DNA of 64,000 nt from CAZLMW01 sp964560875 (GTDB taxonomy: Bacteria > Myxococcota_A > UBA9042), in NCBI GenBank assembly GCA_964560875.1, contig CAZLMW010000031.1:9956-73955 (forward strand), written 5' to 3'. This document shows positions 29,984-38,772 of this stretch, one piece after another. Each line of letters opens with the position of its first letter. Position 1 is the first letter of the stretch. The notes beneath the pieces were generated by a model. That model worked only from the letters and a program-made list of their open reading frames with translations. It searched no databases and had not been told where the DNA came from. Both the position numbers and the translations under genes were made by a program.

Positions 29984-30633
29984 AGCGTCTCATCTCGATG
30001 TTGTGCATCTTCGTCTTTTGCTCTGGCTTCCTCGGCTTCTGCAACAAAGACAAGACTCAAGACAACGACCCGAACATCACGGTCTCGGGCAAAACGCATA
30101 AAGGCAAGTGCCGCCGCGATGGCAACAAGTACCCCACGTTCCCCGGCGAGTGTCCCAAGGAGATCGAGCCGGTCGTGATGATCGACAAGACCCGCTGCGC
30201 CGAACTCAACCCCAAGGCGTCAGATTATCCCTACCACGGCGCCAAGACCGCGTTGTTCAAGCCCGGCGAGACCGTGCAGTTGAATTGTCCGAGTAGAGGC
30301 ATCTGGCGCGACGTGCGTTGGGCGAAAGCAAAACGTGTTCACCTGCGCGAGAAGAAGTGCCCCGCCAATCAATCCGACAAGATTTGGGTGCTCGACCACG
30401 AGGCGATCGCCGACACGGCGTGGAACAAGATCGAGGACACCGAAAGCCCGGGGGGTTGGACGTTCAAGATTCCCGCCGGTGTGACCAATGCGAAATGTGC
30501 CGGTCTGGATGGCGGCCCCAAAGCCGAAGCGGTTATCCTCGAAGTTGGGTGTTGGTTGGCCACGGTGAATAACTCGGACGGCGGTGAGGATTCATATCCG
30601 CGGACACGTTCGACGATCGTGCTGTGCGAGTGA
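29980..30633 (+). CDS. Secreted protein of unknown function, coupled to the upstream lipoprotein
   Basis: A 217-residue protein whose N-terminus MKRLISMLCIFVFCSGFLGFCNKDK is a signal peptide; GFC could serve as a weak lipobox. The mature part has several Cys (GKCRRDGNKY, GECPKEIEP, TRCAELN, QLNCPSRGIW, EKKCPAN, AKCAGLDGG, VGCWLATV), likely forming disulfides, and no recognised domain. It shares an ATGA overlap with the preceding gene, which makes it the second member of a two-gene unit. Confidence 0.7.
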   Translation: MKRLISMLCIFVFCSGFLGFCNKDKTQDNDPNITVSGKTHKGKCRRDGNKYPTFPGECPKEIEPVVMIDKTRCAELNPKASDYPYHGAKTALFKPGETVQLNCPSRGIWRDVRWAKAKRVHLREKKCPANQSDKIWVLDHEAIADTAWNKIEDTESPGGWTFKIPAGVTNAKCAGLDGGPKAEAVILEVGCWLATVNNSDGGEDSYPRTRSTIVLCE

Positions 30634-30762
30634 CGCTTTCCCCAACGCTCCTAACACATGTAGTTGTGCATCCTCAGCGGCTGCTGATATGCGCCACCTC
30701 CCTTCGCGCTTACCGCCGTCCGGCGCTGCCCGGCGACCGACGCTTGCGCGAGACACCCATCA

Positions 30763-33021
30763 CTACGGCGCCAGCGGCAGCGGTTTGGTCGACGCGCCAA
30801 GGCGGTTGATCAAGAACGCGTATTCGCCGGCTTCATCGGCCAGGTTCTCGTAGCGACCGGACGCGCCGCCGTGCCCGGCTTCCATCTTGGTCTTCAGCAA
30901 CACGAGCCCACCCTTGGCCTTATGCCGCAGCCGGGCGACCCACTTGGCGGGCTCCCAGTAGTGCACGCGCGGGTCGTTGAGCCCGGCCGTCACGAAGAGA
31001 TCGGGATAACGAACCGCGCGCACGTTGTCGTAGGGCGAATAGGCGCGGATCACGTCGAAAAACCGCTTCTTGTTGGGGTTGCCCCACTCTTCCCACTCGA
31101 CCACGGTCAGCGGCAGCTTGGCGTCCATCATCGTGTTGAGCACGTCGACGAAAGGCACATTGGCGATCGCGGCGCCGAAGCGCTCCGGATAGGCGTTGAT
31201 CGTCGCCCCAACCATCAGTCCGCCGGCGCTTCCGCCCTGCAATCCGAGCTTGCTGGCGGTGGTCCAGCCCTCATCGGCGAGCATCTTGGCCACCGCGGCG
31301 ACGTCTTCGAACGTGTTGCGCTTGTGCTCGAGCTTGCCGTCTTGCTTCCACTTGCGACCGAGCACCGACCCGCCCCGCGCATGGGCGATCGCCACCACAA
31401 ACCCGCGCTCCAGCAGCGCGATGCGTTCGCGGTCAAAACGCGGCTCGTAGCTGTATCCGTAGGCCGCATAAGCCTTGAGGTGGCACGGATGCTTGCCGCC
31501 TTTTTTCACGTCGCGCCGCCGCACGATCGACACTGGGACCTTCACGCCGTCGTGGGACGTCGCCCACAGCCTCTCGGTCACGTAGCGGCTGGCGTCGTAT
31601 CCGCCGCGCACCGGTTTGACCTTGAGGATCTTCCGCGTGCGTTTTCTCATGTCGTAGTCGAGCACCGTTTGCGGCGTCTTCATCGACGTGTAGGACAGCC
31701 GTAGCGTCGTGGTGTTGTAGTCGCGGTTGTCCTTCAAACCGACGGTGTGCACCGGCTCCTCGAACTTGATGGTGTGTTCGTCGTCGACTTTATTCGCGCC
31801 CTTCTCGCCGCCCTTCTTGCCGCCCCTTGTCGCGCCGGCCATGACGCGCACCCGAATGCGCCGTTGTCCGTCCTTGCGCTCGCGCAGCACGAGGAAGTCC
31901 CGAAACGACCCCACACCCTCCAGTAAGACCCCGTCGCGGCCCGGCACAACGACCTTCCAATGCGCGACTGAAGGCTTGTCGAGCGGCGCGCGCATAAGCT
32001 TGAAGTCGATCGCGCCGTCGTTGGTCTTGATGTACCAGTGCTCGCCGTGGTGCACGGCGCTGTACTCGATGCCCTGGCGTCTCTTGGCGAGCAGGCGGGC
32101 CTTCGAACGTGGCTTGTCGGCGTCGACGAAGCGGATCTCGGAGGTGATCGCCGACTCCATCAGCGCGGTGACGAACCGCCCCGACCGCGACTTGCCCAGG
32201 TAGAGGTGAAAGCGCTCGTCGTCCTCCTGGTGCAGCGTCACGTCTTTGCTGGCGGGTTCGCCGAGCACGTGTCGTCGCCACCGGTAGGGCCGATGCGCGT
32301 TGTCGGGCGTGGTGTAGAAGAGCGTCGCGTTGTCGTTGCCCCACTCGACGCCGTAATAAACGCCGGGGACGCGGTCGCCCAGGTCCTTGCCGGTGGCCAA
32401 GTCGCGCACCCTGAGCTCGAAGATCTCGCTGCCGTCAAAATCGACCGAGTACGCCAGCAGCTTGTGATTCTCGCTGACCTCCAGGCCGCCGAGCGCGACG
32501 TGTTTGTGCCCCTTGGCGAGCGCGTTGACGTCGAGCAGCACCTGTTCGGGCCCACCCGCGGCGGGTTTTCGGCAGTAGATCCGATAGGCGCGGCCCTTTT
32601 CGGTGCGGTCGTAGTACAGCCATGGGCCTTTGCGCCACGGCACATCGGCGTCGTCCTCTTGCAGGCGCGCGATGAACTCTGCATAGAGCGCCTTTTTCAG
32701 CGGCGCGTGGGCCTTTTCCCAGGCGGCGGTGTGGCGGTTTTCGGCCTCGAGATAGGCGCGCACCTTCGGGTCTTTCTTGGACCGCAGCCAGTGGTACGGA
32801 TCGGGGATGGCGACGCCGTGGTACGTGTTGACGTGCTCGCCGCGGCGGGCGATCGGCGCCTTGTTCTCGGTCGGCGCGTCGCCCGCCGCCGTTTTTTTCG
32901 TGGACGGCTTGGTCACGGATTGCCCCCCTTTGGTCGCGGCCGCACAGCCGGCGCAAAGCGCGATGATGAGCATCAGGAGCACGGCGCCAGCGGCCCGCGT
33001 CACGGTAGCGAAGTCAGACAT
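30763..33021 (-). CDS. Oligopeptidase B-like S9 serine peptidase (lipoprotein)
   Basis: The 752-residue enzyme has an N-terminal lipoprotein signal (AVLLMLIIALCAGCAA), unlike the cytoplasmic oligopeptidase B of enterobacteria. An N-terminal propeller region starts at PDPYHWLRSKKDPKV. The C-terminal alpha/beta-hydrolase domain has the nucleophile Ser in LQGGSAGGLMVG, the Asp in TAGLNDPRV and the His in EAGHGGASGRYE, a complete triad. It should cleave short peptides after basic residues. The ATG at 33021 was chosen because it directly precedes the signal; codons further upstream would add an unneeded Arg-rich leader. Confidence 0.9.
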   Translation of the reverse strand: MSDFATVTRAAGAVLLMLIIALCAGCAAATKGGQSVTKPSTKKTAAGDAPTENKAPIARRGEHVNTYHGVAIPDPYHWLRSKKDPKVRAYLEAENRHTAAWEKAHAPLKKALYAEFIARLQEDDADVPWRKGPWLYYDRTEKGRAYRIYCRKPAAGGPEQVLLDVNALAKGHKHVALGGLEVSENHKLLAYSVDFDGSEIFELRVRDLATGKDLGDRVPGVYYGVEWGNDNATLFYTTPDNAHRPYRWRRHVLGEPASKDVTLHQEDDERFHLYLGKSRSGRFVTALMESAITSEIRFVDADKPRSKARLLAKRRQGIEYSAVHHGEHWYIKTNDGAIDFKLMRAPLDKPSVAHWKVVVPGRDGVLLEGVGSFRDFLVLRERKDGQRRIRVRVMAGATRGGKKGGEKGANKVDDEHTIKFEEPVHTVGLKDNRDYNTTTLRLSYTSMKTPQTVLDYDMRKRTRKILKVKPVRGGYDASRYVTERLWATSHDGVKVPVSIVRRRDVKKGGKHPCHLKAYAAYGYSYEPRFDRERIALLERGFVVAIAHARGGSVLGRKWKQDGKLEHKRNTFEDVAAVAKMLADEGWTTASKLGLQGGSAGGLMVGATINAYPERFGAAIANVPFVDVLNTMMDAKLPLTVVEWEEWGNPNKKRFFDVIRAYSPYDNVRAVRYPDLFVTAGLNDPRVHYWEPAKWVARLRHKAKGGLVLLKTKMEAGHGGASGRYENLADEAGEYAFLINRLGASTKPLPLAP

Positions 33022-33098
33022 GCCGCGACCGTAGTCGGACGCGGCCGAACCGACAACGGTGGGCGATCGCTTTCCCGCACCCCGAATCAAACTGCGAC

Positions 33099-33127
33099 GT
33101 GACAACTACGCCGGGACAAAATATACC
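33099..33127 (+). promoter_or_regulatory. Candidate sigma-70-type promoter of the GT39-like gene
   Basis: GTGACA (33099-33104), a 17-nt spacer and TATACC (33122-33127) form a reasonable -35/-10 pair in an otherwise GC-rich spacer. The expected start of transcription would fall at about 33134, only 2 nt before the ATG at 33136, so the mRNA could be leaderless; no Shine-Dalgarno is visible. Weak evidence by motif only. Confidence 0.3.
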
Positions 33128-33135
33128 GGCGCGCC

Positions 33136-34725
33136 ATGGACCCCGCCGCGCTGCCCGTAGATCCCTCCGCCGGATGGCTTTCCCAAGCCGTCCTCATGTG
33201 GATGTTCGGCGTCACGATCGGCGGCTGGTATCTGCTCACGCGCCGCTATGCGGGCCAAAAACTCCGCTCGTCCAGCTTCGCGATCTCGCTGCGGGAGCGG
33301 GAAGAGCAACCGGCCCTGGTGATCATCCTCATCGCGGCGTCAGTCTGCGGCCTGGTCGTCTACGCCGCCGCCCTGACAGGCGACGAAGCGTCCAACCTCG
33401 AGCCGAATTTCTGGACCAATTGGTACCTCGCGTGGGAGTCGCGCAGCAGCCCGCCGCTGTTCCGGTTTCTGATCCACGGCCTCGCTCTCATCGCCGAAGA
33501 ACGCGTCCTGATGCGCCTGCCATCGCTGGCCTGCGGTCTCGCTTCGCTTTGGTACCTGTACATCTTGCTGCGCCGCCGCACCTCCGCGCCCAACGCCCAC
33601 TGGATGCTCGGCATGGTCGCCAGCTCCGCGCTGTTCGTCGGCTACGCGACCCAACAGAAGGCCTACACCCCCTGGCTGCTGCTGCTGCTCATGGTCCACC
33701 GCTGCTTCGCTTCGGCCATGCGCGGCCGTCGTACGATGTGGGCGCGGTTTTCGGTGCTCGCCACGCTGAGCGTGCTGACCCACTACCTGTCGGTCGGGTG
33801 GCTGCTCGGTTACGCGTTTTGGGTCTGGCAGTTCTCGCGCCGCGACGTGCGCGACGTGGCCCTGGCGCTGCTGCCCGCTGCGCTCGCGGTCCTGCCGATG
33901 CTGTGGCCGATCCTGGCCGTCAACGAACCCGTCTCGGAAGGGCCCGGGGTGCGCTTGCTCGGCGACTGGCTGAGGGACTCGATGTCGGCGGCCTTTGTGC
34001 CCGGCGGTCTCATCGCGACGATCCTGTTGTTCGTGCCCCGGCCGATGGAACACGTTCGCGGCACCCATCACGGTGACGGCGCGCTCAGTTGGGCGATTCT
34101 CGGCGGCCTGATCGCCGCGTTTGGGGCGTCCGTCGGCGGTTCATTGCACGCGCGTTTTCTGATGCCGGTTGTGCCCTTTGCCGCGCTCGCGCTCGCCGGT
34201 CGCATGCCGCGTCCAACCCGCGATTGGAGCCGCAATGACCGCGCCATGTTGGTGCTCGCCGCGCTAGGTAGTCTGGCGATCGGCACTGCGCGCATCGGTC
34301 CGATGTTGGTCGCGCCGTCGATGAACCCGGTCCGAACCGCGCTTGTCGAGCTCGAAGATGAGCCGCCGCCGAGCCTGCGCCTGGTCTTTCCGCCATGGGC
34401 CCTGCACGGCGCGTTGTTCGAAGCGAGCGGCCGGCGCGACCTGCTCCACAAACCGATGCCCGACGGGGCGTTGCGCTTGTCAGCGAAGGTCGATGGCGCG
34501 ACCTGGGGCGTGTTGCGGGGCAAGCCGGACACCAAGACCTTCGACGCGCTCGTCAAGAAGCATCAGACGGTTGAAATCTGGGCGCTCGCGGGCGGCGACG
34601 GCAACACAGACCTGCCGCCGATCAACGCCTGGACGCGCGGCGTCTGTCATGACGCGGTCGATATCGGCGAGATCCGACCCGCGCTGCCGGGCCCATGGGT
34701 GCGCGTTTGGCGATGTGGTCGTTGA
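33136..34725 (+). CDS. GT39/ArnT-like membrane glycosyltransferase
   Basis: A 529-residue protein with about ten transmembrane helices in the first 400 residues. The first large loop has AALTGDEASNLEPNFW, matching the Asp-Glu motif of GT-C fold enzymes (PMT, ArnT), and a later loop reads FVGYATQQKAYTPW. The C-terminal 130 residues form a soluble domain (LRLVFPPWALHGALFEA, DTKTFDALVKKHQTVEIWAL). It likely transfers a sugar from a polyprenyl-phosphate donor to protein or lipid outside the membrane. It stands alone, between a divergent peptidase and a run of lipoproteins. Confidence 0.78.
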   Translation: MDPAALPVDPSAGWLSQAVLMWMFGVTIGGWYLLTRRYAGQKLRSSSFAISLREREEQPALVIILIAASVCGLVVYAAALTGDEASNLEPNFWTNWYLAWESRSSPPLFRFLIHGLALIAEERVLMRLPSLACGLASLWYLYILLRRRTSAPNAHWMLGMVASSALFVGYATQQKAYTPWLLLLLMVHRCFASAMRGRRTMWARFSVLATLSVLTHYLSVGWLLGYAFWVWQFSRRDVRDVALALLPAALAVLPMLWPILAVNEPVSEGPGVRLLGDWLRDSMSAAFVPGGLIATILLFVPRPMEHVRGTHHGDGALSWAILGGLIAAFGASVGGSLHARFLMPVVPFAALALAGRMPRPTRDWSRNDRAMLVLAALGSLAIGTARIGPMLVAPSMNPVRTALVELEDEPPPSLRLVFPPWALHGALFEASGRRDLLHKPMPDGALRLSAKVDGATWGVLRGKPDTKTFDALVKKHQTVEIWALAGGDGNTDLPPINAWTRGVCHDAVDIGEIRPALPGPWVRVWRCGR

Positions 34726-34836
34726 CCCGGCGCTCCTAACTTGGTCTTCTGCGCGCCCTTTTGCGGCCGACATTGCGGCCTACATTCCGATTCCGACCAT
34801 CGCGCATTGCCGATGCGCAAGATGTGGAGCTCTCCA

Positions 34837-36234
34837 ATGTTCGCAGCTCGAAGCCGCCCCGACGTGCTTGGCACCATCGTCATTTGCGCCGCGTCCCTGA
34901 CCCTCGGCGGCTGTCTCGGCGACCAGGCCGGAACCAGCGTCGCTCCTTCGGGAAACGACGCGGGCGGCACGGCGACCGACGGCGGCGGCACGTCCAGCGG
35001 CGGCACGTCCAGTGACGGGGGCGCGGCAACCGGCGATGCAGCTTCGGCGAGCAAAGACGCCGGCCCCGCCAACAACTGCCCCAAACCGACCGGCCAGCGG
35101 CCCTCGCGTCGCAGCGAGCAGTCGGGCGCGTTCGATCCCATCAGCGGCAAACTCGTGATGTTCGGTGGCAGCTTCGCGGTGCCTGTCAACTGCGGCTTCC
35201 CGGCGTCGACCTTCGAGACCGAGACGTGGATCTACGACACCAAGTGCGACAGTTGGAGGCTGCACAAGGGCAAGACACCGCCGGCACGTGCCCGCAGCGC
35301 CGGCGTCTACCGCAGCAAGGGCCCCAACCCGATGCTGATCGTGACCGGCGGCCGCTACAGACCCGGCAAATCCGGCTCGTACACCCTGCGCGACGACCTG
35401 TGGGGCTACGACTTCGGCAACGAAGCCTGGATCGAGCTCGCGCAGACCAAGAAGCGGCCCGCCGCGCGCGCCAACGCGTCGATCGCCTACGACTCGACCA
35501 ACGACGCGCTGCTCCTCTTTGGCGGCAACACATCCAAGAGCGGCCTGCAGATCAGCGCCCAACAAGACACCTGGCTGTTCGACTTCGAAAACTCGGCCTG
35601 GAAACAGCTCGCCGCCGCTCAGCCACCCAAACGACGCCTGTGGGCCGGCACGCTCTACGACCCCAAGCGCAAGCGCATGGTCATCTTCGGCGGCGGAGAC
35701 GCAACCGCGTTCGCCAACACAGCCAAGTACATGGACGACCTCTGGGCGCTGTCCACCGATGGCACACACGCCACCTGGAAGCGCATCGACATGGGCAGCA
35801 ACACCCGCCCCGACGGCCGCTTTTGGGCCGACCTCGCCTACGACGCCAAAAACGACCGCTACATCATGTTCGGCGGCCACGACGACAAGTCGCTGGGCAA
35901 CCGCAACGACCTGTGGGCCTTCACGCCCAAGGACGGCCAGTGGATCGTCATCAAGCAAGGCGACCTGCCCAACAAACCCGCCAACGGCTTTTGCAGCTTT
36001 CCGCCCGACTTCACCAAGCTCGAAGACGGCTCCCCCGAGCGGCGCTACGCCGGCATCTTCGCCGCGGGCCCCAACACCATCTGGCTCGCCGCCGGCAAGA
36101 CCGACTGCGGCGTGATCGACGACCTCTTCAAGCTCGATCTCAACGGCTACAAGTGGACCGAAGTCACGTCGTCCACCGTCGGTAACAGTTGCATCCGAAA
36201 GGGCGGACTGACCTGCAATGATTACTGCTTCTAA
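34837..36234 (+). CDS. Kelch-repeat lipoprotein
   Basis: A 465-residue protein. GGAG lies 7 nt before the ATG at 34837; the signal TIVICAASLTLGGCLGD carries a GGC lipobox. After a Gly/Thr/Ser/Asp linker (ATDGGGTSSGGTSSDGG) there are Kelch blades, each with a hydrophobic run plus GG and a later D-x-W: KLVMFGGSF with TWIYDT, MLIVTGGRY with DDLWGYDF, ALLLFGGNT with DTWLFDF, RMVIFGGGD with DDLWALS, RYIMFGGHD with NDLWAFT. These form a beta propeller for protein or glycan binding at the cell surface. Its last 17 nt overlap the next gene. Confidence 0.85.
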   Translation: MFAARSRPDVLGTIVICAASLTLGGCLGDQAGTSVAPSGNDAGGTATDGGGTSSGGTSSDGGAATGDAASASKDAGPANNCPKPTGQRPSRRSEQSGAFDPISGKLVMFGGSFAVPVNCGFPASTFETETWIYDTKCDSWRLHKGKTPPARARSAGVYRSKGPNPMLIVTGGRYRPGKSGSYTLRDDLWGYDFGNEAWIELAQTKKRPAARANASIAYDSTNDALLLFGGNTSKSGLQISAQQDTWLFDFENSAWKQLAAAQPPKRRLWAGTLYDPKRKRMVIFGGGDATAFANTAKYMDDLWALSTDGTHATWKRIDMGSNTRPDGRFWADLAYDAKNDRYIMFGGHDDKSLGNRNDLWAFTPKDGQWIVIKQGDLPNKPANGFCSFPPDFTKLEDGSPERRYAGIFAAGPNTIWLAAGKTDCGVIDDLFKLDLNGYKWTEVTSSTVGNSCIRKGGLTCNDYCF

Positions 36235-36796
36235 GCTCGTCTGCGTCGCCCTCTTTGCAGCCGTAACAGCCCTGAGCGGCTGCTCGGAAAACGGGACCGA
36301 CGAGCCGGACACCAGCGCGACCGACACCGCGTCAACGGCCGACACCGGCTCTGGCGCTGATTCCGCCGCAGTCAACACGAATAAGGGCGACACGAATAAA
36401 GACGGCCCGGTCTTCATCCTCGGCACCAACAAGACCGGCAAGTCGACGCCCGAGTTCTTCAAGCCGGTGCCCGAAAACAGCGAGCTCAACGTCGAGTTTG
36501 GGCCCCAAGGCCTGTGGATGGTCGTGCTGGCCTTCAAGACCAAGGGCTTGCTCAAGCCGCCCATGCTGCTCGGTGGCCGGGTCGAGATGGACGGCGCGCT
36601 GCTCGGTGAACTCAAGCTCGCCAAACAAAAGCTGCTGCCCGGCGGCGATGACCATCACTACTACTACAACTTCTTCCTGGTCGTGGCCCCCGAAGGTGTC
36701 GCCGGCAAGAAGGCGATCATCACTTTCACGGCGTCGGACAAGGACGGCGAGAAGGTGAATATCAAGCACCCGGTCATCCTCACGGGCGGTAAATGA
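36218..36796 (+). CDS. Lipoprotein with Asp/Thr linker
   Basis: A 192-residue protein; the ATG at 36218 lies inside the end of the Kelch gene, implying coupling. The lipobox is SGC in AAVTALSGCSENG, followed by the linker DTSATDTASTADTGSGAD and a globular part that looks beta-sandwich-like (GLWMVVLAFKTKGLL, GRVEMDGALLGELKL, NFFLVVAPEGVAG, AIITFTASDKDG). It may be an accessory partner of the Kelch protein. No family is recognised. Confidence 0.7.
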   Translation: MITASKLVCVALFAAVTALSGCSENGTDEPDTSATDTASTADTGSGADSAAVNTNKGDTNKDGPVFILGTNKTGKSTPEFFKPVPENSELNVEFGPQGLWMVVLAFKTKGLLKPPMLLGGRVEMDGALLGELKLAKQKLLPGGDDHHYYYNFFLVVAPEGVAGKKAIITFTASDKDGEKVNIKHPVILTGGK

Positions 36797-36926
36797 CCGA
36801 GCCCGGCGAGAAACGGCGATCCGCTTTGCCGCTCCCCCTCCGCTCCCTGTACCACTGAAGCGCTGGCCGAAAATTGAGAGATCGCGATTGCCGCCTATCC
36901 TGATCCTCCGACCCGCGGAGTTCAGG

Positions 36927-38036
36927 ATGAAGACGACGACCCCAGCGATCCTCACAGTGTGCTTGACCCTCGCCCTGGCCGCGTGCGGCGGCGACGAAAA
37001 CGAAGCGAAGGCCGACAGCGGCGGCAACGACAACGACACCGGCACCATCGCGGACAACGATACGGCTGCGGCGAGTGATACGGCGACGGCGAAAGACACG
37101 GCGACGGCGAAAGACACGGCTGGGGCGACCGACACGGGTTCGGCGAAAGACACGGCGACAGCGAAAGACACGGCTGGGGCGACCGACACGGGTTCGGCGA
37201 AAGACACGGCTGGGGCGACCGACACGGGTTCGTCGACAGATACCGCGACAGCGACGGATGCGGGTTCGGTGACAGATACCGCGACGGCGACCGACACGGG
37301 TTCGGTGACAGATACCGCGACGGCGACGGACACCGGTTCGGCGACAGATACCGCGACGGCGTCGGATACGGCTACGGCCCCAGACACGGGCTCGGCAGCA
37401 GACACGGGCTCGGCAGCAGACACGGGATCGCCGGGCGCTGATGACGGGCACGTTTCGCCTCCTGACGCAGGCGCTCCTCCGACCGATGCCGGAACGCCCA
37501 CAGGCAAATACAACTGGTACAAGACGTGCGGCGACCCCGTCTGCAAGGGCTGGTCGGCCAAGCCGGGCGTCGCGCTGTGCACCACCGAGAAGGTCGGCGA
37601 CAAGTGCGCCACCATGGCCGCCAAGTGCGACCCCAAGGACGGCTGCAACGCGACCTACATCTGCAGCGACAAAGACCCCAAGGGCGGCCCTGGTGGCTGC
37701 CCCATCTCGCTGCGCGCGGCCAAGAAGCAGATCCGCTACCTCGACGCCCGCTGGGAGAGCCGCTACGCCGCTGAGCTCTACGACATGAAGCTCGCAACCT
37801 GGCGCTACAAGGCCGGCGACGGCAGCAAGAAGCTCGGCATTATCATCGAAGACGCCCCGCGCAGCATCGCCATCGACGGCCGTGGCGACCGCATCGACCT
37901 CTACAGCTACACCTCGCTCGCAATCGCCGCCATCAAGCAGCAGCGCCGCCAGATCGACGCACAAAACCGCCAAATCGACGCGCTCCGGGGCCAACTCCAC
38001 CAGCTCCGCGCCCAGGTCGAGCAGCTGCGGAAATAG
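36927..38036 (+). CDS. Lipoprotein with long DTATAxDTG repeat linker and coiled-coil end
   Basis: A 369-residue protein from the ATG at 36927 (CAGGA just upstream). The signal CLTLALAACGGDE has an AAC lipobox. Residues about 40-185 are almost only Asp, Thr, Ala, Ser, Gly and Lys in repeated units (KDTAGATDTGSA, TDTATATDTGSV). A Cys-containing domain follows (YKTCGDPVCKGW, EKVGDKCATM, KDGCNATYICSDKD), and the last 40 residues (QQRRQIDAQNRQIDALRGQL) are a heptad coiled coil. It probably projects a Cys-rich head through the linker and multimerises. Confidence 0.75.
   Translation: MKTTTPAILTVCLTLALAACGGDENEAKADSGGNDNDTGTIADNDTAAASDTATAKDTATAKDTAGATDTGSAKDTATAKDTAGATDTGSAKDTAGATDTGSSTDTATATDAGSVTDTATATDTGSVTDTATATDTGSATDTATASDTATAPDTGSAADTGSAADTGSPGADDGHVSPPDAGAPPTDAGTPTGKYNWYKTCGDPVCKGWSAKPGVALCTTEKVGDKCATMAAKCDPKDGCNATYICSDKDPKGGPGGCPISLRAAKKQIRYLDARWESRYAAELYDMKLATWRYKAGDGSKKLGIIIEDAPRSIAIDGRGDRIDLYSYTSLAIAAIKQQRRQIDAQNRQIDALRGQLHQLRAQVEQLRK
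37060..37440 (+). repeat. In-frame low-complexity repeat block
   Basis: The DNA is made of 18- to 60-bp near-repeats such as GCGAAAGACACGGCGAC and GGGGCGACCGACACGGGTTC, always keeping the reading frame of the surrounding lipoprotein gene. Long stretches are near-identical, so the length is likely to vary between strains. Confidence 0.7.
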
Positions 38037-38305
38037 CGCCTGCCAAAAAGCCGCCCGCCAATACCTGTTGGATCATTTCGGCTTACACGACACCAGCGGA
38101 AAACGACCAACTTTCGGGTACTTTTTGGCCGTCGAAGGTGTTGACACGGCCAGCGCACAGGCATAGATACCCGCGTCCGGCCGAGGTCCGTGGCGACTTT
38201 CCGTCCCTCGACCGGATATCCCTGAAATCCACGGCATCGTTTTCGCGCCGTCGGCGTGCGTCCCGAGCTATTCGGGCCGTCGCTCCGACGTCGCAGGAGG
38301 TAGTT

Positions 38306-38668
38306 ATGTTGCGCAAGTGCATGATCGCTTCGGTGTTCGCCGCGATGCTCCTATCCGGATGCGCCGACCTGTCTTCCGACCCCCGCGTGGGGCCGCTTCC
38401 AACCACCAAACCAGTCCCCTTGGTACGCTATTGGGACGGCGTTGCGTTCACGACGACTGAAGTTGAGGCGGTGCTCGCCTATGTGAACACGGTCGACGTG
38501 GACACGCTTGACCTCGATGTCGGCCTCGACCGGCGTGCGGCCAGGAGCATCGTCCAAGCCCAGCCCATCACGACGATGAACCGGCTCTCGAGCTTGTACT
38601 TCGTTGGCAAGGTGACGCTGCGCAAACTCAAGGTCGCCGTCAAAACCCCGCCGCCACCCGTCGGATAG
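38306..38668 (+). CDS. Small lipoprotein with helix-hairpin-helix (ComEA-like) domain
   Basis: The 120-residue protein has an excellent ribosome-binding site (CAGGAGG at 38294-38300) and a lipoprotein signal (ASVFAAMLLSGCADL). Residues about 55-115 match the double helix-hairpin-helix pattern of ComEA-type DNA-binding domains: AYVNTVDVDTLDLDVGLDRR, then AARSIVQAQPITTMNRLSSL and VGKVTLRKLKVAV. The spacing of the Asn-Thr, the Gly turn and the second hairpin VGKVTLRKL is the evidence. A periplasmic or surface DNA-binding role (for example DNA uptake) is inferred; HhH folds can also bind protein. Confidence 0.72.
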   Translation: MLRKCMIASVFAAMLLSGCADLSSDPRVGPLPTTKPVPLVRYWDGVAFTTTEVEAVLAYVNTVDVDTLDLDVGLDRRAARSIVQAQPITTMNRLSSLYFVGKVTLRKLKVAVKTPPPPVG

Positions 38669-38772
38669 CGCTCGCGAAGCGCTGCCGTGAACGGTCGCAG
38701 CTCCGAGTCCAACGCGCCGTTGCAACCTGGGCCGCCTCGTATTCTATGATGCAGCCCATTGCGAGGTGAATC

